24,144 bases of DNA from an uncultured Bacillaceae bacterium (GTDB taxonomy: Bacteria > Bacillota > Bacilli > Bacillales > Pradoshiaceae), in the NCBI GenBank assembly GCA_904501845.1, contig CAJGCH010000009.1, positions 1 through 24,144 on the forward strand, in the 5' to 3' direction. Positions 14,340-21,803 of this stretch are shown in pieces. A model generated the notes under the pieces. The model saw only the letters and a list, made by a program, of their open reading frames with translations, searched no databases and was not told where the DNA came from. The number at the start of each line of letters is the position of its first letter. The first letter of the stretch is position 1. The position numbers were made by a program, and so were the translations under genes.

Positions 14340-15072
14340 AATGTCCCTCCTCAAGGCTAGCCCTGTTTTTGACGATATCGATGACTGCCTGTTGCTTTCC
14401 AAGCGGGCTGGCTAAAAGGACAGCCTCCCCATTCCTGCTTCTTGTATGTACCTCTGTGCGTACCTCAGCTAAAAGCAATCCCTCAAATAATAAGTATGGG
14501 ACGACAATCACTCTTCCTGAAGCCTTCTCACATATATCCCCAATCCCATCCTGGAAGCTTGGTGCTGCCGCAGCTAAATAGCAGGATTCCACCTGCTCTA
14601 ACGCCATTCTTTCCTTCACGCCTGCAACAATGCTCGCAAAATTATCTAAAATGACCGGGTCACTGCTTCCCCTTCCAACGATAAGGACGGAATCACGGCT
14701 ATTCACATCAGGTGCTGCATCCTTTATGAGTTCAGCCAGCGCATCCAAAAGATCCTGGCGAACGCCAAATGGGTCAGCCATCTCAACGGCGATATCCGGA
14801 AATCTCTGTTTTAATGGCTCCAGTGCTTCTGGGATATCCTTTTTAATATGACCTGCAGATAACAGGAAAATAGGGACAACGCAAATCGACGTAGCCCCTC
14901 TTTCCACACATCGGATGAATCCCTCATCAATGAATGGCTCAGTCAGCTCAAGAAAGCTGACCTCTTGTATCTCGCTCTTCACTTCGCGGATTACATGCTC
15001 TAAAAACTGTTTGGCCTCATCGGCTCCTTTTTTTGATCTGGTGCCATGCCCAACATACAATATTGCTCTCAC
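14320..15072 (-). CDS. sirB: Sirohydrochlorin ferrochelatase (SirB / YlnE, CbiX family)
   Basis: A 250-residue CbiX-type chelatase that inserts Fe2+ into sirohydrochlorin to give siroheme. The fold is a tandem duplication. The first half has YVGHGTRSKKG with His9 and VPIFLLSAGHIKKDIP with His75, the two metal-handling histidines of the family. The second half is a degenerate copy (VLIVGRGSSDP and VVPYLLFEG). The start is a GTG at 15072 with AAAGGAGG 6 bases upstream. It follows the SUMT gene by 20 bases and overlaps sirC by 20 bases. CbiX relatives can be cobalt chelatases, but here siroheme synthesis is implied by the neighbouring sulfite reductase and the lack of other cobalamin genes. Confidence 0.93.
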   Translation of the reverse strand: MRAILYVGHGTRSKKGADEAKQFLEHVIREVKSEIQEVSFLELTEPFIDEGFIRCVERGATSICVVPIFLLSAGHIKKDIPEALEPLKQRFPDIAVEMADPFGVRQDLLDALAELIKDAAPDVNSRDSVLIVGRGSSDPVILDNFASIVAGVKERMALEQVESCYLAAAAPSFQDGIGDICEKASGRVIVVPYLLFEGLLLAEVRTEVHTRSRNGEAVLLASPLGKQQAVIDIVKNRASLEEGHYAAAHH

Positions 15073-15092
15073 GCTGTCCCTCCTTTCCCCTT

Positions 15093-15869
15093 TTAACCAT
15101 GGACAACCGGCAAATGCGGTTCAATCTCTTCCTTGAACCAATTGAGACGATGATGGAGACGAACGACCTCTCCGATAACAATCATGCTTGGGTTGGCAAT
15201 ATTCTCCCGCTTGATTTCATCCTCAATAGTAGCCAATGTGCCAGTGACCGTTCGCTGTTCTGCATGAGTACCCCAGTGTACCAAGGCAATTGGAGTGTCA
15301 GCCGGCTTCCCTGCCTGGATTAAATTTCGAATAATCGAAGGCAGATGGGAAACCCCCATATAAACACATATCGTATCAACAGCATTCGCTAAGTGTCCCC
15401 ATTGATGCTCGGCCGCCTCATCTCCGGCCTGATGGCCGGTCACAAAGGCAAAGCTCTTGCTCAAGGTACGGTGTGTCACAGGTATGCCTGCATAGGCGGA
15501 AGCCGCAATACCTGACGTAATGCCAGGAACGATTTCAAATGGCACATCATGCTTCACGCATTCTTCTGCTTCCTCACCGCCTCTGCCAAAGACAAAGGGG
15601 TCTCCTCCCTTCAGCCTGACAACCTGCAGCCCACGCTTTGCATACTTAACCAAGAAATGATTGATGGTTTCCTGCTTCATCGTATGGTAATGCGGCAGCT
15701 TCCCGCAATAGACAAGCTGGGCATCCTCCTTTGCATGCTCCAGCAATTCAGGATTCACAAGACGGTCGTAAAGAATGACATCCGCTTGCCGCAGGCAACG
15801 CATCCCTTTCACCGTGATTAAATCGGGGTCACCCGGTCCCGCTCCGACTAAGTATACTTTACCAGCCAT
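15093..15869 (-). CDS. sirA: Uroporphyrinogen-III C-methyltransferase (SUMT; YlnD / SirA)
   Basis: A 258-residue SAM-dependent enzyme that methylates uroporphyrinogen III at C2 and C7 to give precorrin-2, the first committed step to siroheme. It has the SUMT signature VGAGPGDPDLITVKG (8-22), RLKGGDPFVFGRGGEE (85-100), PGITSGIAASAYAGIPVTHR and VCVYMG. Length equals the stand-alone B. subtilis YlnD. An in-frame GTG 9 bases upstream would collide with its own binding site. The ATG at 15869 gives the normal N-terminus MAGKVYLVGAG and follows AGGGTGG by about 5 bases. The stop of the DUF3906 gene is only 2 bases away, indicating coupled translation. SirA here means the Bacillus siroheme enzyme, not the DNA replication inhibitor of the same name. 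Confidence 0.95.
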   Translation of the reverse strand: MAGKVYLVGAGPGDPDLITVKGMRCLRQADVILYDRLVNPELLEHAKEDAQLVYCGKLPHYHTMKQETINHFLVKYAKRGLQVVRLKGGDPFVFGRGGEEAEECVKHDVPFEIVPGITSGIAASAYAGIPVTHRTLSKSFAFVTGHQAGDEAAEHQWGHLANAVDTICVYMGVSHLPSIIRNLIQAGKPADTPIALVHWGTHAEQRTVTGTLATIEDEIKRENIANPSMIVIGEVVRLHHRLNWFKEEIEPHLPVVHG

Positions 15870-15871
15870 TC

Positions 15872-16090
15872 TTACCACCCTCTCTCATCTTCATCAAGGA
15901 TAAAACCAGCATTTTTGCCTATCCGCTTTTTTTCCCGCAGCGTCACATCAACGATTTTGGGCATATGCAAGTAAAATTTCTCAAGCTCTACATCTAGATG
16001 CTTAAACGCATCCTCATCATTGGCTGCCGTTATGACAGCCATGACATCCTTCCCTTGTAAACAAACCTCAAATCTATACAGAAACGCCAT
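15872..16090 (-). CDS. DUF3906-family small protein in the sulfur operon
   Basis: A 72-residue soluble protein that matches DUF3906 (PF13046) as I know it. It begins FLYRFEV, contains VMAVITAANDEDAFKHLDVELEKF and MPKIVDVTLREKKRIGKNAGFIL, and ends in a short acidic tail. No function has been shown for the family. The alternation of short strands and a helix suggests a small alpha/beta fold, which is my inference. The ATG at 16090 overlaps the 3' end of the sulfite reductase gene by 17 bases, and the stop is 2 bases from the SUMT start. It is therefore locked into translation between the siroheme enzyme and the siroheme-making genes, pointing to a role in reductase or siroheme handling. A TTG at 16099 is an unlikely alternative because AGGA adjoins it. 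Confidence 0.85.
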   Translation of the reverse strand: MAFLYRFEVCLQGKDVMAVITAANDEDAFKHLDVELEKFYLHMPKIVDVTLREKKRIGKNAGFILDEDERGW

Positions 16091-17705
16091 GTGAACCAAG
16101 TCCTAAAATAGAATCAAGCGTCTCTTGAATGGCCGTCAACCCTACGCGATGCTTGAAATCATAGAAGGATTCACCGGCATGTTTTTCTTCTCTGAAATAC
16201 GTTAATAGCTTCAAGAGAACGCCCGTCAATTCTTCCGCCGGGATTTTCCCTTTCAGCTTCTCATTGAACTCTCCGCCGGAATTCAGTGTTCCGCCGACAT
16301 AGATTTCATAGGCCTCAACCATCTCTTTATTAGCATTTCTCATCTTCATCCCTTGGAGGCCGATGTCAGCAATCTGGCGCTGGCCGCAGGAATTCGGGCA
16401 TCCGATCATATGCATGCGCACAGGCACATCGAGCTGGATTTGCTCATCAAGCTCCAGCGCGATGGAACGCATCCTTTCCTTTGTCTCTACCAATGCGAGA
16501 TTGCAATACTCAATCCCCGTGCAGGAAACCGCATGACCGATAAATGAATTCGGCTCGATTGTGATTCGTTCAAAGATTGGCTCTGCCAATAAGGCATCCA
16601 CATGCTCTGCTGGTATATTGGGAATGATGAGGTTTTGCGAGTTACATGTCCGGATTTCCCCATTGCCGTATTTCTCTGAAATTCTCGCAAGCTCAAATAC
16701 TTCCTCCGCATCAAGACGCCCGACCGGAACATTAAAGCCTAAGAACTTCAATCCCTCTTGCTTTTGGTCATGCACACCATAAAAGTATCCGGCATTCCAT
16801 TCCCCGACAGGTTCTTCTCCGCGAGTTGGAAGAGGGCCCGTATACTCCTGAATCTTCGCAAGGAACTTCTCCGGCCCCCAATCCGCCATCAGGAATTTCA
16901 ATCGGGCTAAATGCCGTTTTTCCCGATAACCATAATCACGGAAGATGGTCGTAACTGCAACAGCAACCTCTAATGTGCGCTCAGGCTCAATGAAGGCATC
17001 AAGCGTTTGCGCGAGGAAAGGACGGGCAGACAATCCGCCGCCAATCTTTAAATGGAAGCCTTTCTTCTCCTCCCCGTCCAGCATCTTAACGGCAGGAGTG
17101 AAGGAAATACAGTTAATTTCAGCATTTGATGCATTATGCAAATTTGTGCTGATGGACATTTTATACTTCCGCGGCAAATTGGAGAAATCCTCATTATTCT
17201 GGAAGAAATCAAAAACTTCCTTAACAATCCCTGATGTATCAAATAGCTCATTTGGGTCAATGCCAGCAATCGGGTTGCCGACAATATTCCTTGTAATGTC
17301 TCCGCAGGCACCGACACTTGAGAGACCGACCGCTTCCAGACGGTTGAAAATATCCGGAATCTCTCCGATCTCAAGCCAATGGAATTGAACAGCCTGACGT
17401 GTCGTAATATCAAACACGCCCCGTCCATAATCGCGGGCAATGCCAGCGAGCGCGTCGACCTGCTCTTTCGATAGAATCCCAGACGGTACATTTACCCGCA
17501 TCATGAAATACCCATCTTCCTTTGGACGCTGCAGATATAGCCCTGCCCATTTAAACAGGTCCCATTGATCCTTTGGGATGGAGGCAAAGCCGTTCTTGGC
17601 ATACTCAGGTATATCATCCAAGATACGAAGGCCATCCTTTTCAAGCTTCGCCTTCTCCGTTTTATTCACTTTCTCGTTATTCTGCCAAAACTTATCGTAA
17701 GCCAT
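16074..17705 (-). CDS. Siroheme [4Fe-4S] sulfite reductase (nitrite/sulfite reductase family, ferredoxin type)
   Basis: A 543-residue hemoprotein that by context reduces sulfite to sulfide with six electrons. The two ferredoxin-like half-domains are seen at GYFMMRVNVPSGILS (65-79) and LKFLGFNVPVGRLDAEE (319-335). The siroheme/cluster ligands are Cys395 and Cys401 (SCTGIEYCNLA, CX5C) and Cys436 and Cys440 (GCPNSCGQRQIADIGL, CX3C). The CTGxxYC-NLALVETK pattern looks more like ferredoxin nitrite reductase than like the E. coli CysI hemoprotein. The operon (sulfate activation upstream, siroheme synthesis downstream) argues for sulfite. No CysJ flavoprotein gene is in the window, so electrons probably come from ferredoxin or another donor. 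The ATG has AAGGGGGG 7 bases upstream and follows cysC by 13 bases. B. subtilis carries its sulfite reductase elsewhere (cysJI), so this differs from that model. Confidence 0.93.
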   Translation of the reverse strand: MAYDKFWQNNEKVNKTEKAKLEKDGLRILDDIPEYAKNGFASIPKDQWDLFKWAGLYLQRPKEDGYFMMRVNVPSGILSKEQVDALAGIARDYGRGVFDITTRQAVQFHWLEIGEIPDIFNRLEAVGLSSVGACGDITRNIVGNPIAGIDPNELFDTSGIVKEVFDFFQNNEDFSNLPRKYKMSISTNLHNASNAEINCISFTPAVKMLDGEEKKGFHLKIGGGLSARPFLAQTLDAFIEPERTLEVAVAVTTIFRDYGYREKRHLARLKFLMADWGPEKFLAKIQEYTGPLPTRGEEPVGEWNAGYFYGVHDQKQEGLKFLGFNVPVGRLDAEEVFELARISEKYGNGEIRTCNSQNLIIPNIPAEHVDALLAEPIFERITIEPNSFIGHAVSCTGIEYCNLALVETKERMRSIALELDEQIQLDVPVRMHMIGCPNSCGQRQIADIGLQGMKMRNANKEMVEAYEIYVGGTLNSGGEFNEKLKGKIPAEELTGVLLKLLTYFREEKHAGESFYDFKHRVGLTAIQETLDSILGLGSHGVSV

Positions 17706-17718
17706 CTGTTAGCCCCCC

Positions 17719-18318
17719 TTAAATCATATTCTTTGAAACTAGGTAATCAATGATTTCCTTTACTGCTTCCTCTATCGTTACTTTATGAGACTGTATCGTT
17801 AATTCCGGCTCCAGAGGCTCCTCATATGGGGAATCAATCCCAGTGAAATCCTTGATTTCTCCTCTTCGTGCCTTCGCATACAATTGCTTTGGATCTCGGC
17901 GCTCACACTCATCAATTGGACAATCAACGAATATCTCGATGAACTCTCCTTCCTCGAACAGTAAGCGAACTTGATTCCGGTCCGAACGAAATGGAGAAAT
18001 AAAGGCTGTCGTCACAATCGTGCCGCTATCGACAAACAGCTTAGCAACCTCTCCTATGCGGCGGATATTTTCCGCCCGGTCCTCATCAGAAAACCCGAGG
18101 TCTTTATTCAATCCATGGCGGATATTATCACCATCGAGCACATACTCATTGATTCCTTGCTCATATAAATAGCTCGAAAATGCATTGGCAATGGTCGATT
18201 TACCAGACCCAGAAAGGCCAGTGAACCAAAGAACACAGCTTCCATGCCCGTTTTGGATCCGGCGCTCACCCTTGGTAATGGCCGTTTCATGCCATGTAAT
18301 ATTCGTTGCCTTCTTCAC
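17719..18318 (-). CDS. cysC: Adenylylsulfate kinase (APS kinase)
   Basis: A 199-residue cytoplasmic kinase that phosphorylates APS to PAPS with ATP. It contains the P-loop GLSGSGKS (34-41), the substrate segment LDGDNIRHGLNKDLGFS (61-77), RAENIRRIGEVAKLF (81-95) and ISPF with Ser108 (the phospho-acceptor position in family members), and then IFVDCPIDECERRDPK. The length matches the B. subtilis enzyme. The start is a GTG at 18318 with AGGAGGG 7 bases upstream. It lies 13 bases from both neighbours, sat and the reductase gene. CysH here has the iron-sulfur motif of enzymes that can use APS directly, so PAPS may not be strictly required for reduction. Confidence 0.96.
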   Translation of the reverse strand: MKKATNITWHETAITKGERRIQNGHGSCVLWFTGLSGSGKSTIANAFSSYLYEQGINEYVLDGDNIRHGLNKDLGFSDEDRAENIRRIGEVAKLFVDSGTIVTTAFISPFRSDRNQVRLLFEEGEFIEIFVDCPIDECERRDPKQLYAKARRGEIKDFTGIDSPYEEPLEPELTIQSHKVTIEEAVKEIIDYLVSKNMI

Positions 18319-18331
18319 GATTGCCCCCTCC

Positions 18332-19477
18332 TTACACCTGTTCTATTTCTTTCAATCCTTCAATCAGAACCTCAACCACTTCCTTGCGGCTAAAGGTTGA
18401 CGGCGGAAGCTCCCCGTTTCGCAAAAGCTCACGTACTTTTGTTCCAGAGAGAATCACGCGGTCTTCCTTTTGATGCGGGCAAGTTTTATCAGAAGCCATC
18501 CCTTCGCATTTCTGGCAATAGAAGCTATGCTCAAAGAACAATGGCTGGATTCCAAGCTCTTCCTCCGTAAACTCACTAAAAATATACTGGGCATCATACG
18601 TCCCATAATAATCGCCAACCCCTGCATGATCGCGTCCAACAATAAAGTGGGTGCAGCCAAAATTCTTGCGGGCAATCGCATGAAAAATCGCTTCACGCGG
18701 TCCTGCATATCTCATTGCAGCCGGGTACACGCCAAGCTGGACCCGCTCTCTCGGGTAATAATGGTCCAATAGCACGCGGTAGCTTCTCAAGCGCACATCT
18801 GCCGGAATATCATCTGCCTTTGTTTCCCCGACAAGCGGATTCAAGAACAGCCCATCCACCGTTTCCAGCGCAGCTTTTTGGATATATTCATGGGCACGGT
18901 GGACAGGATTTCTCGTTTGGAATCCCACCACTGTCTTCCACCCTTTCTCCTCAAATAGAGCACGCGTCTCTTTTGGCTCGAACCATACATCTTCTGCGAC
19001 ACCCTTATCGGATTTTTTGATGAGGATGATATCGCCGCCCACATAATAATCTCCGCGCTCATAAAGTCTCTTCACGCCAGGATGTGCCTCTTCCTCTGTC
19101 TTGTAAACCTCCCTCGCCTCTTTAGACAAATTCGGTTCATATACATCCGTAACCGTAATAACGCCAACGGTTTCACCGCCATACTGCAGCCTTGCCTGCT
19201 CGCCGCTCTCTAATCCGATAGCAATCTCTTCCGACACTGGGAGTGTGACAGGCACGGACCACACAATCCCATTTGATAACCTCATAGATTCTACGACAGC
19301 CTCATAATCTGCCTTGCCCAAAAATCCGGTTAAGGGGCTGAACAGGCCGATGCCAATGAGCTCCAGGTCACTGTAAGCAACGGCATCAAGCAGAATCGTC
19401 TTTTCAATGGCTGTTGCATCATAATTCGGTTCATAGGCAGAGACTAAAACTCCGCCATGCGGTTTTGGTAAAGACAT
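18332..19477 (-). CDS. sat: Sulfate adenylyltransferase (ATP sulfurylase)
   Basis: A 381-residue cytoplasmic enzyme that joins sulfate and ATP to APS and pyrophosphate. It has QTRNPVHRAHEYIQ (187-200), with the nucleotide-binding QTRNP and HXXH, then GRDHAGVGDYYG (281-292), and a likely zinc-binding CQKC-X8-C-P-H cluster (321-335), as in other bacterial homooligomeric sulfurylases. There is no APS kinase-like C-terminal domain; that role belongs to the adjacent CysC. Two ATGs compete. The one at 19477 has AGAGGG 9 bases upstream and gives MSLPKPHGG, the usual N-terminus; the one at 19486 directly abuts the binding site. It follows cysP by about 20 bases and precedes cysC by 13. Confidence 0.96.
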   Translation of the reverse strand: MSLPKPHGGVLVSAYEPNYDATAIEKTILLDAVAYSDLELIGIGLFSPLTGFLGKADYEAVVESMRLSNGIVWSVPVTLPVSEEIAIGLESGEQARLQYGGETVGVITVTDVYEPNLSKEAREVYKTEEEAHPGVKRLYERGDYYVGGDIILIKKSDKGVAEDVWFEPKETRALFEEKGWKTVVGFQTRNPVHRAHEYIQKAALETVDGLFLNPLVGETKADDIPADVRLRSYRVLLDHYYPRERVQLGVYPAAMRYAGPREAIFHAIARKNFGCTHFIVGRDHAGVGDYYGTYDAQYIFSEFTEEELGIQPLFFEHSFYCQKCEGMASDKTCPHQKEDRVILSGTKVRELLRNGELPPSTFSRKEVVEVLIEGLKEIEQV

Positions 19478-19497
19478 GTATATCATCCCTCTTTCAT

Positions 19498-20568
19498 TTA
19501 GTTCTGTTTTGAGAGTATTACTTCTCTTGATTCATCAGGCTTCTTCTTCATTAAATATTTCACGCCAAAAACGGAAATCAATAAGCCGGCCATCACAACA
19601 ATCGGATACATATTGTGCTCAATCAGCAATTGGATCAAAGTAAAGCAAAGGACCATCGAAAGCACCGGAGAAACAATCCAGACAGCTAGCAGTTTAATAA
19701 CGATATCCTTCTTTAAAACGGACATCCCCTGCTTAGCGAAGCCGATGCCGATAATTGATGACGTCGTAATTTGCACCAATGGGACAGGAATGCCAAAGAT
19801 TGAGGCCGCCATAACAAGTCCTGCTCCAGTTCCAGAGATGATGCAGCCCTCCTCTATCCTGAATTCCGTAATTTTCTTCCCATTTGTTTCAAGAACCCCC
19901 CTGCCAAGCAACAGGGCACCAATAGCCACGAATAATCCTCCCCAGAAAATTCCGGATTGAGTAGTGAGGATATCTGCCCCAACTAGAGGACCGACTGCAT
20001 TGGCCACATTATTCATCCCGGCAGAAAAGGCTTCAAAAATCCCCATGATGACCACTAATACGGCTAAGGCTGGTTTCGCCTTTTTGGAACGGACCCATTT
20101 CTTCACTGCAGGCCATTTCAAGAACTTTCCTGCCAATACAGCTATAGCAAAGGCCACTAGAGGCGTCAAAATCCAAAACATGAATATCCAAGCGAATTGA
20201 GCCACATACAGACTTTGATAGACAATGCCAGCTCCAACGATGGAGCCAACAGTCACTTCACTCGTTGAGAGGGGAATAGCCAAAATATTGGCAAGGAACA
20301 GAGACAGGGCTGCCGATGCGAGCACAATCAGCGCAATTGAGATGGTGAACGTTTCTTTTGGGACAATGCCGTTGCCAAGCGTTTTGACTACTTCTCCCCC
20401 GCCAAGCCAAGCACCAAGAAAAACGGCAATTCCACATAAGCCTAAGGCGATGATTGGCTTCTTAATCACGCCAGCCCCATAAGAAATACCCATTGAAGCC
20501 GCGGCCCCGCTCGCACCGATATTCATTGCAAAGAACAATCCAACTGCCACGGCTATAATTGTCAGCAT
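19498..20568 (-). CDS. cysP: Sulfate permease CysP (PiT family)
   Basis: A 356-residue integral membrane protein with about 11 hydrophobic segments, belonging to the inorganic phosphate transporter (PiT) family. The PiT repeats are visible as AMNIGASGAAASMGISYGAG (15-34) and FSAGMNNVANAVGPLVG in the second half, the two inverted substrate-binding regions. In B. subtilis the relative of the same length (about 354) is the sulfate transporter CysP. Its place between cysH and sat supports sulfate rather than phosphate as the substrate. The ATG has AGGAC 6 bases upstream, and the gene starts 14 bases after the cysH stop. No pst- or ABC-type sulfate uptake genes are nearby. Confidence 0.95.
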   Translation of the reverse strand: MLTIIAVAVGLFFAMNIGASGAAASMGISYGAGVIKKPIIALGLCGIAVFLGAWLGGGEVVKTLGNGIVPKETFTISIALIVLASAALSLFLANILAIPLSTSEVTVGSIVGAGIVYQSLYVAQFAWIFMFWILTPLVAFAIAVLAGKFLKWPAVKKWVRSKKAKPALAVLVVIMGIFEAFSAGMNNVANAVGPLVGADILTTQSGIFWGGLFVAIGALLLGRGVLETNGKKITEFRIEEGCIISGTGAGLVMAASIFGIPVPLVQITTSSIIGIGFAKQGMSVLKKDIVIKLLAVWIVSPVLSMVLCFTLIQLLIEHNMYPIVVMAGLLISVFGVKYLMKKKPDESREVILSKQN

Positions 20569-20582
20569 TTTTTAGTCCTCCT

Positions 20583-21290
20583 TCACTCTGTGTGCAAACC
20601 GCATTCCGTTTTTCCGGTTCCGCTCCAACGTCCTGCACGGCTATCAGCACCAACAGCTACTGCTTGTGTGCATGGGAAACAGCCGATGCTTGGATACCCT
20701 TGATCATGCAGGCTATTATAAGGGAGATCCCTTTCGTGGATATAGGTCCATACTTCATCCCACGTCCAGTGGATCAACGGGCAGATTTTAATATTCCGGA
20801 ACTTTTTATCCTCATTAAAGAAATCCGTATTTGCCCTTGTTGGCGATTGCTCTCTTCGCAAGCCGGAAATCCATGCATCCATGGGCATCAAAGCTTCCCT
20901 TAATGGAATGACCTTACGAATCTCACAGCATTTATTCGGCTCCCTTTTCCATAGTGCTGATCCGTATTGCTCCCTCTGCTCATCGAGCGAGAGGTCAGGG
21001 AGTTTTCTCTCAATCTTCAAATCCTTAAATCTCTCTTCAATCCGATCGATTACTTCATACGTTTCTGGAAAATGAAGGCCTGTATCCAGAAAGACAATTG
21101 AAGCATCCGGTTTAACCTGGCTGATTAAATCAATTAACACAATCGCCTCCGCCCCAAAGCTGGAAGCGTAAATGATTTTGTCTTCATGAAAATTATTAAA
21201 AGACCATTCAAGAACTGTCTTTGCCCCTTTTGTATCATCCTGTATATTGAATGATTCCGATAGCTCATGCCAGTTACTGTTTTTAGCCAT
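20583..21290 (-). CDS. cysH: APS/PAPS reductase
   Basis: A 235-residue cytoplasmic reductase that converts adenylylsulfate (or PAPS) to sulfite using thioredoxin. It has the PP-loop-like SSFGAEAIVLIDLI (43-56), TGLHFPETYEVID (70-82), the cluster motif KCCEIRKVIPL with Cys121 and Cys122, GLRREQSPTRA (143-153), and IGCFPCTQ with Cys204 and Cys207. It ends in ECGLHTE with catalytic Cys230. The CC...CXXC pattern binds a [4Fe-4S] cluster and marks the APS-using class; B. subtilis CysH accepts both substrates. The ATG at 21290 has AAAGGGGTG 8 bases upstream. An open frame extends 24 codons further 5' but covers a hairpin leader and is not translated by this logic. It is preceded by yezD and a terminator-like hairpin. 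Confidence 0.96.
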   Translation of the reverse strand: MAKNSNWHELSESFNIQDDTKGAKTVLEWSFNNFHEDKIIYASSFGAEAIVLIDLISQVKPDASIVFLDTGLHFPETYEVIDRIEERFKDLKIERKLPDLSLDEQREQYGSALWKREPNKCCEIRKVIPLREALMPMDAWISGLRREQSPTRANTDFFNEDKKFRNIKICPLIHWTWDEVWTYIHERDLPYNSLHDQGYPSIGCFPCTQAVAVGADSRAGRWSGTGKTECGLHTE

Positions 21291-21333
21291 GAAGATTACA
21301 CCCCTTTCTGTCAAGCTCCCTCTGCAGGCATGC

Positions 21334-21376
21334 AAAAAGGCAGCCCTCTCCTGTATAAACAAGAAAAAGACTGCCT
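21334..21376 (-). terminator. RNA hairpin with U-tract between yezD and cysH (possible attenuator)
   Basis: On the minus-strand RNA, AGGCAGUCUUUUUCU pairs along its whole length with AGGAGAGGGCUGCCU (15 pairs, five of them G-U) around a 9-base loop and is followed by UUUUGC. The G-U pairs mean that it folds only as minus-strand RNA. A weaker upstream hairpin, CUGACUAG with CUAGAGGCAG, reuses the AGGCAG arm and would exclude it, as an antiterminator would. Confidence 0.65.
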
Positions 21377-21400
21377 CTAGTTTGTCTAGTCAGCAAGCTC

Positions 21401-21610
21401 CTATTTAGGTTTATTAATGCTTGTCGTGGATTGAAGGCGAACCTTCTCATTCTTTTCTATTTGAATAACCTTTCCATCCTGAACCACTAATGTGATTGAT
21501 CCAAATTTAATCGTAGTCAGCATCTGCTCTAAATGAGCCATTACCTCCTGCAAATCAGACGGTTTCAGACGGTTCGCCTCCCTCTCATGTTTTCCCTGCC
21601 AAATCCACAC
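21401..21610 (-). CDS. yezD: YezD-family small protein (DUF2292)
   Basis: A small protein of about 50-69 residues. The conserved YezD/DUF2292 core is LEQMLTTIKFGSITLVVQDGKVIQIEKNEKVRL, followed by a Ser/Thr-rich tail. The family is often found beside sulfur assimilation genes and has no proven activity. The start is unclear. The GTG at 21610 used here has no ribosome binding site. A GGGAGG lies 8 bases before an in-frame CTG at 21568 (protein of 55 residues), and AGGAGG is too close to the ATG at 21541. The gene stands about 30 bases after a good promoter and is the first gene of the sulfur transcript. Its stop is followed by the hairpin leader of cysH, so it may be transcribed at a higher level than the rest of the operon. 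Confidence 0.8.
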   Translation of the reverse strand: MWIWQGKHEREANRLKPSDLQEVMAHLEQMLTTIKFGSITLVVQDGKVIQIEKNEKVRLQSTTSINKPK

Positions 21611-21647
21611 AGGTTTCTAGACCGAATTATAGAAGTTATTGGAATTA

Positions 21648-21675
21648 ATCCTACCATACACATATGATTTGTCAA
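21648..21675 (-). promoter_or_regulatory. Promoter of the yezD-cys operon
   Basis: On the minus strand a consensus -35 TTGACA (21675-21670) and a -10 TAGGAT (21653-21648) are separated by 16 bases. The predicted start is near 21641. An imperfect dyad GGATTAATTCC overlaps the -10 and start site and could be a repressor site. A SAM (S-box) riboswitch does not fit into the roughly 30-base leader. Confidence 0.65.
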
Positions 21676-21803
21676 TATTAATTATTGATTTTTTCTGAAA
21701 TAGGCCGAGCATCCTAGTATCTATTTACATGATGCTATTTCATTTCATTGAGTCCGTATAGTACAATTAATAAGCATGATTTCAGTAAAGAAGGGTGACA
21801 TAA

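Noticed and set aside
14340..14402. Longer N-terminus for SirC
   Set aside because: The added residues are translated from the sirB coding sequence in another frame, and the ATG at 14339 has an ideal ribosome binding site and the family's usual N-terminus.
21291..21400. SAM (S-box) or T-box riboswitch in the cysH leader
   Set aside because: None of the conserved core sequences of either class is present, and the region is only 110 bases between the yezD stop and the cysH start. A plain terminator-like hairpin explains the structure better.
21555..21574. Tandem direct repeat of TCAGACGGTT
   Set aside because: Two perfect 10-bp copies only, located in or at the start of yezD; too short to call a mobile or CRISPR-type repeat, and probably chance or slippage.
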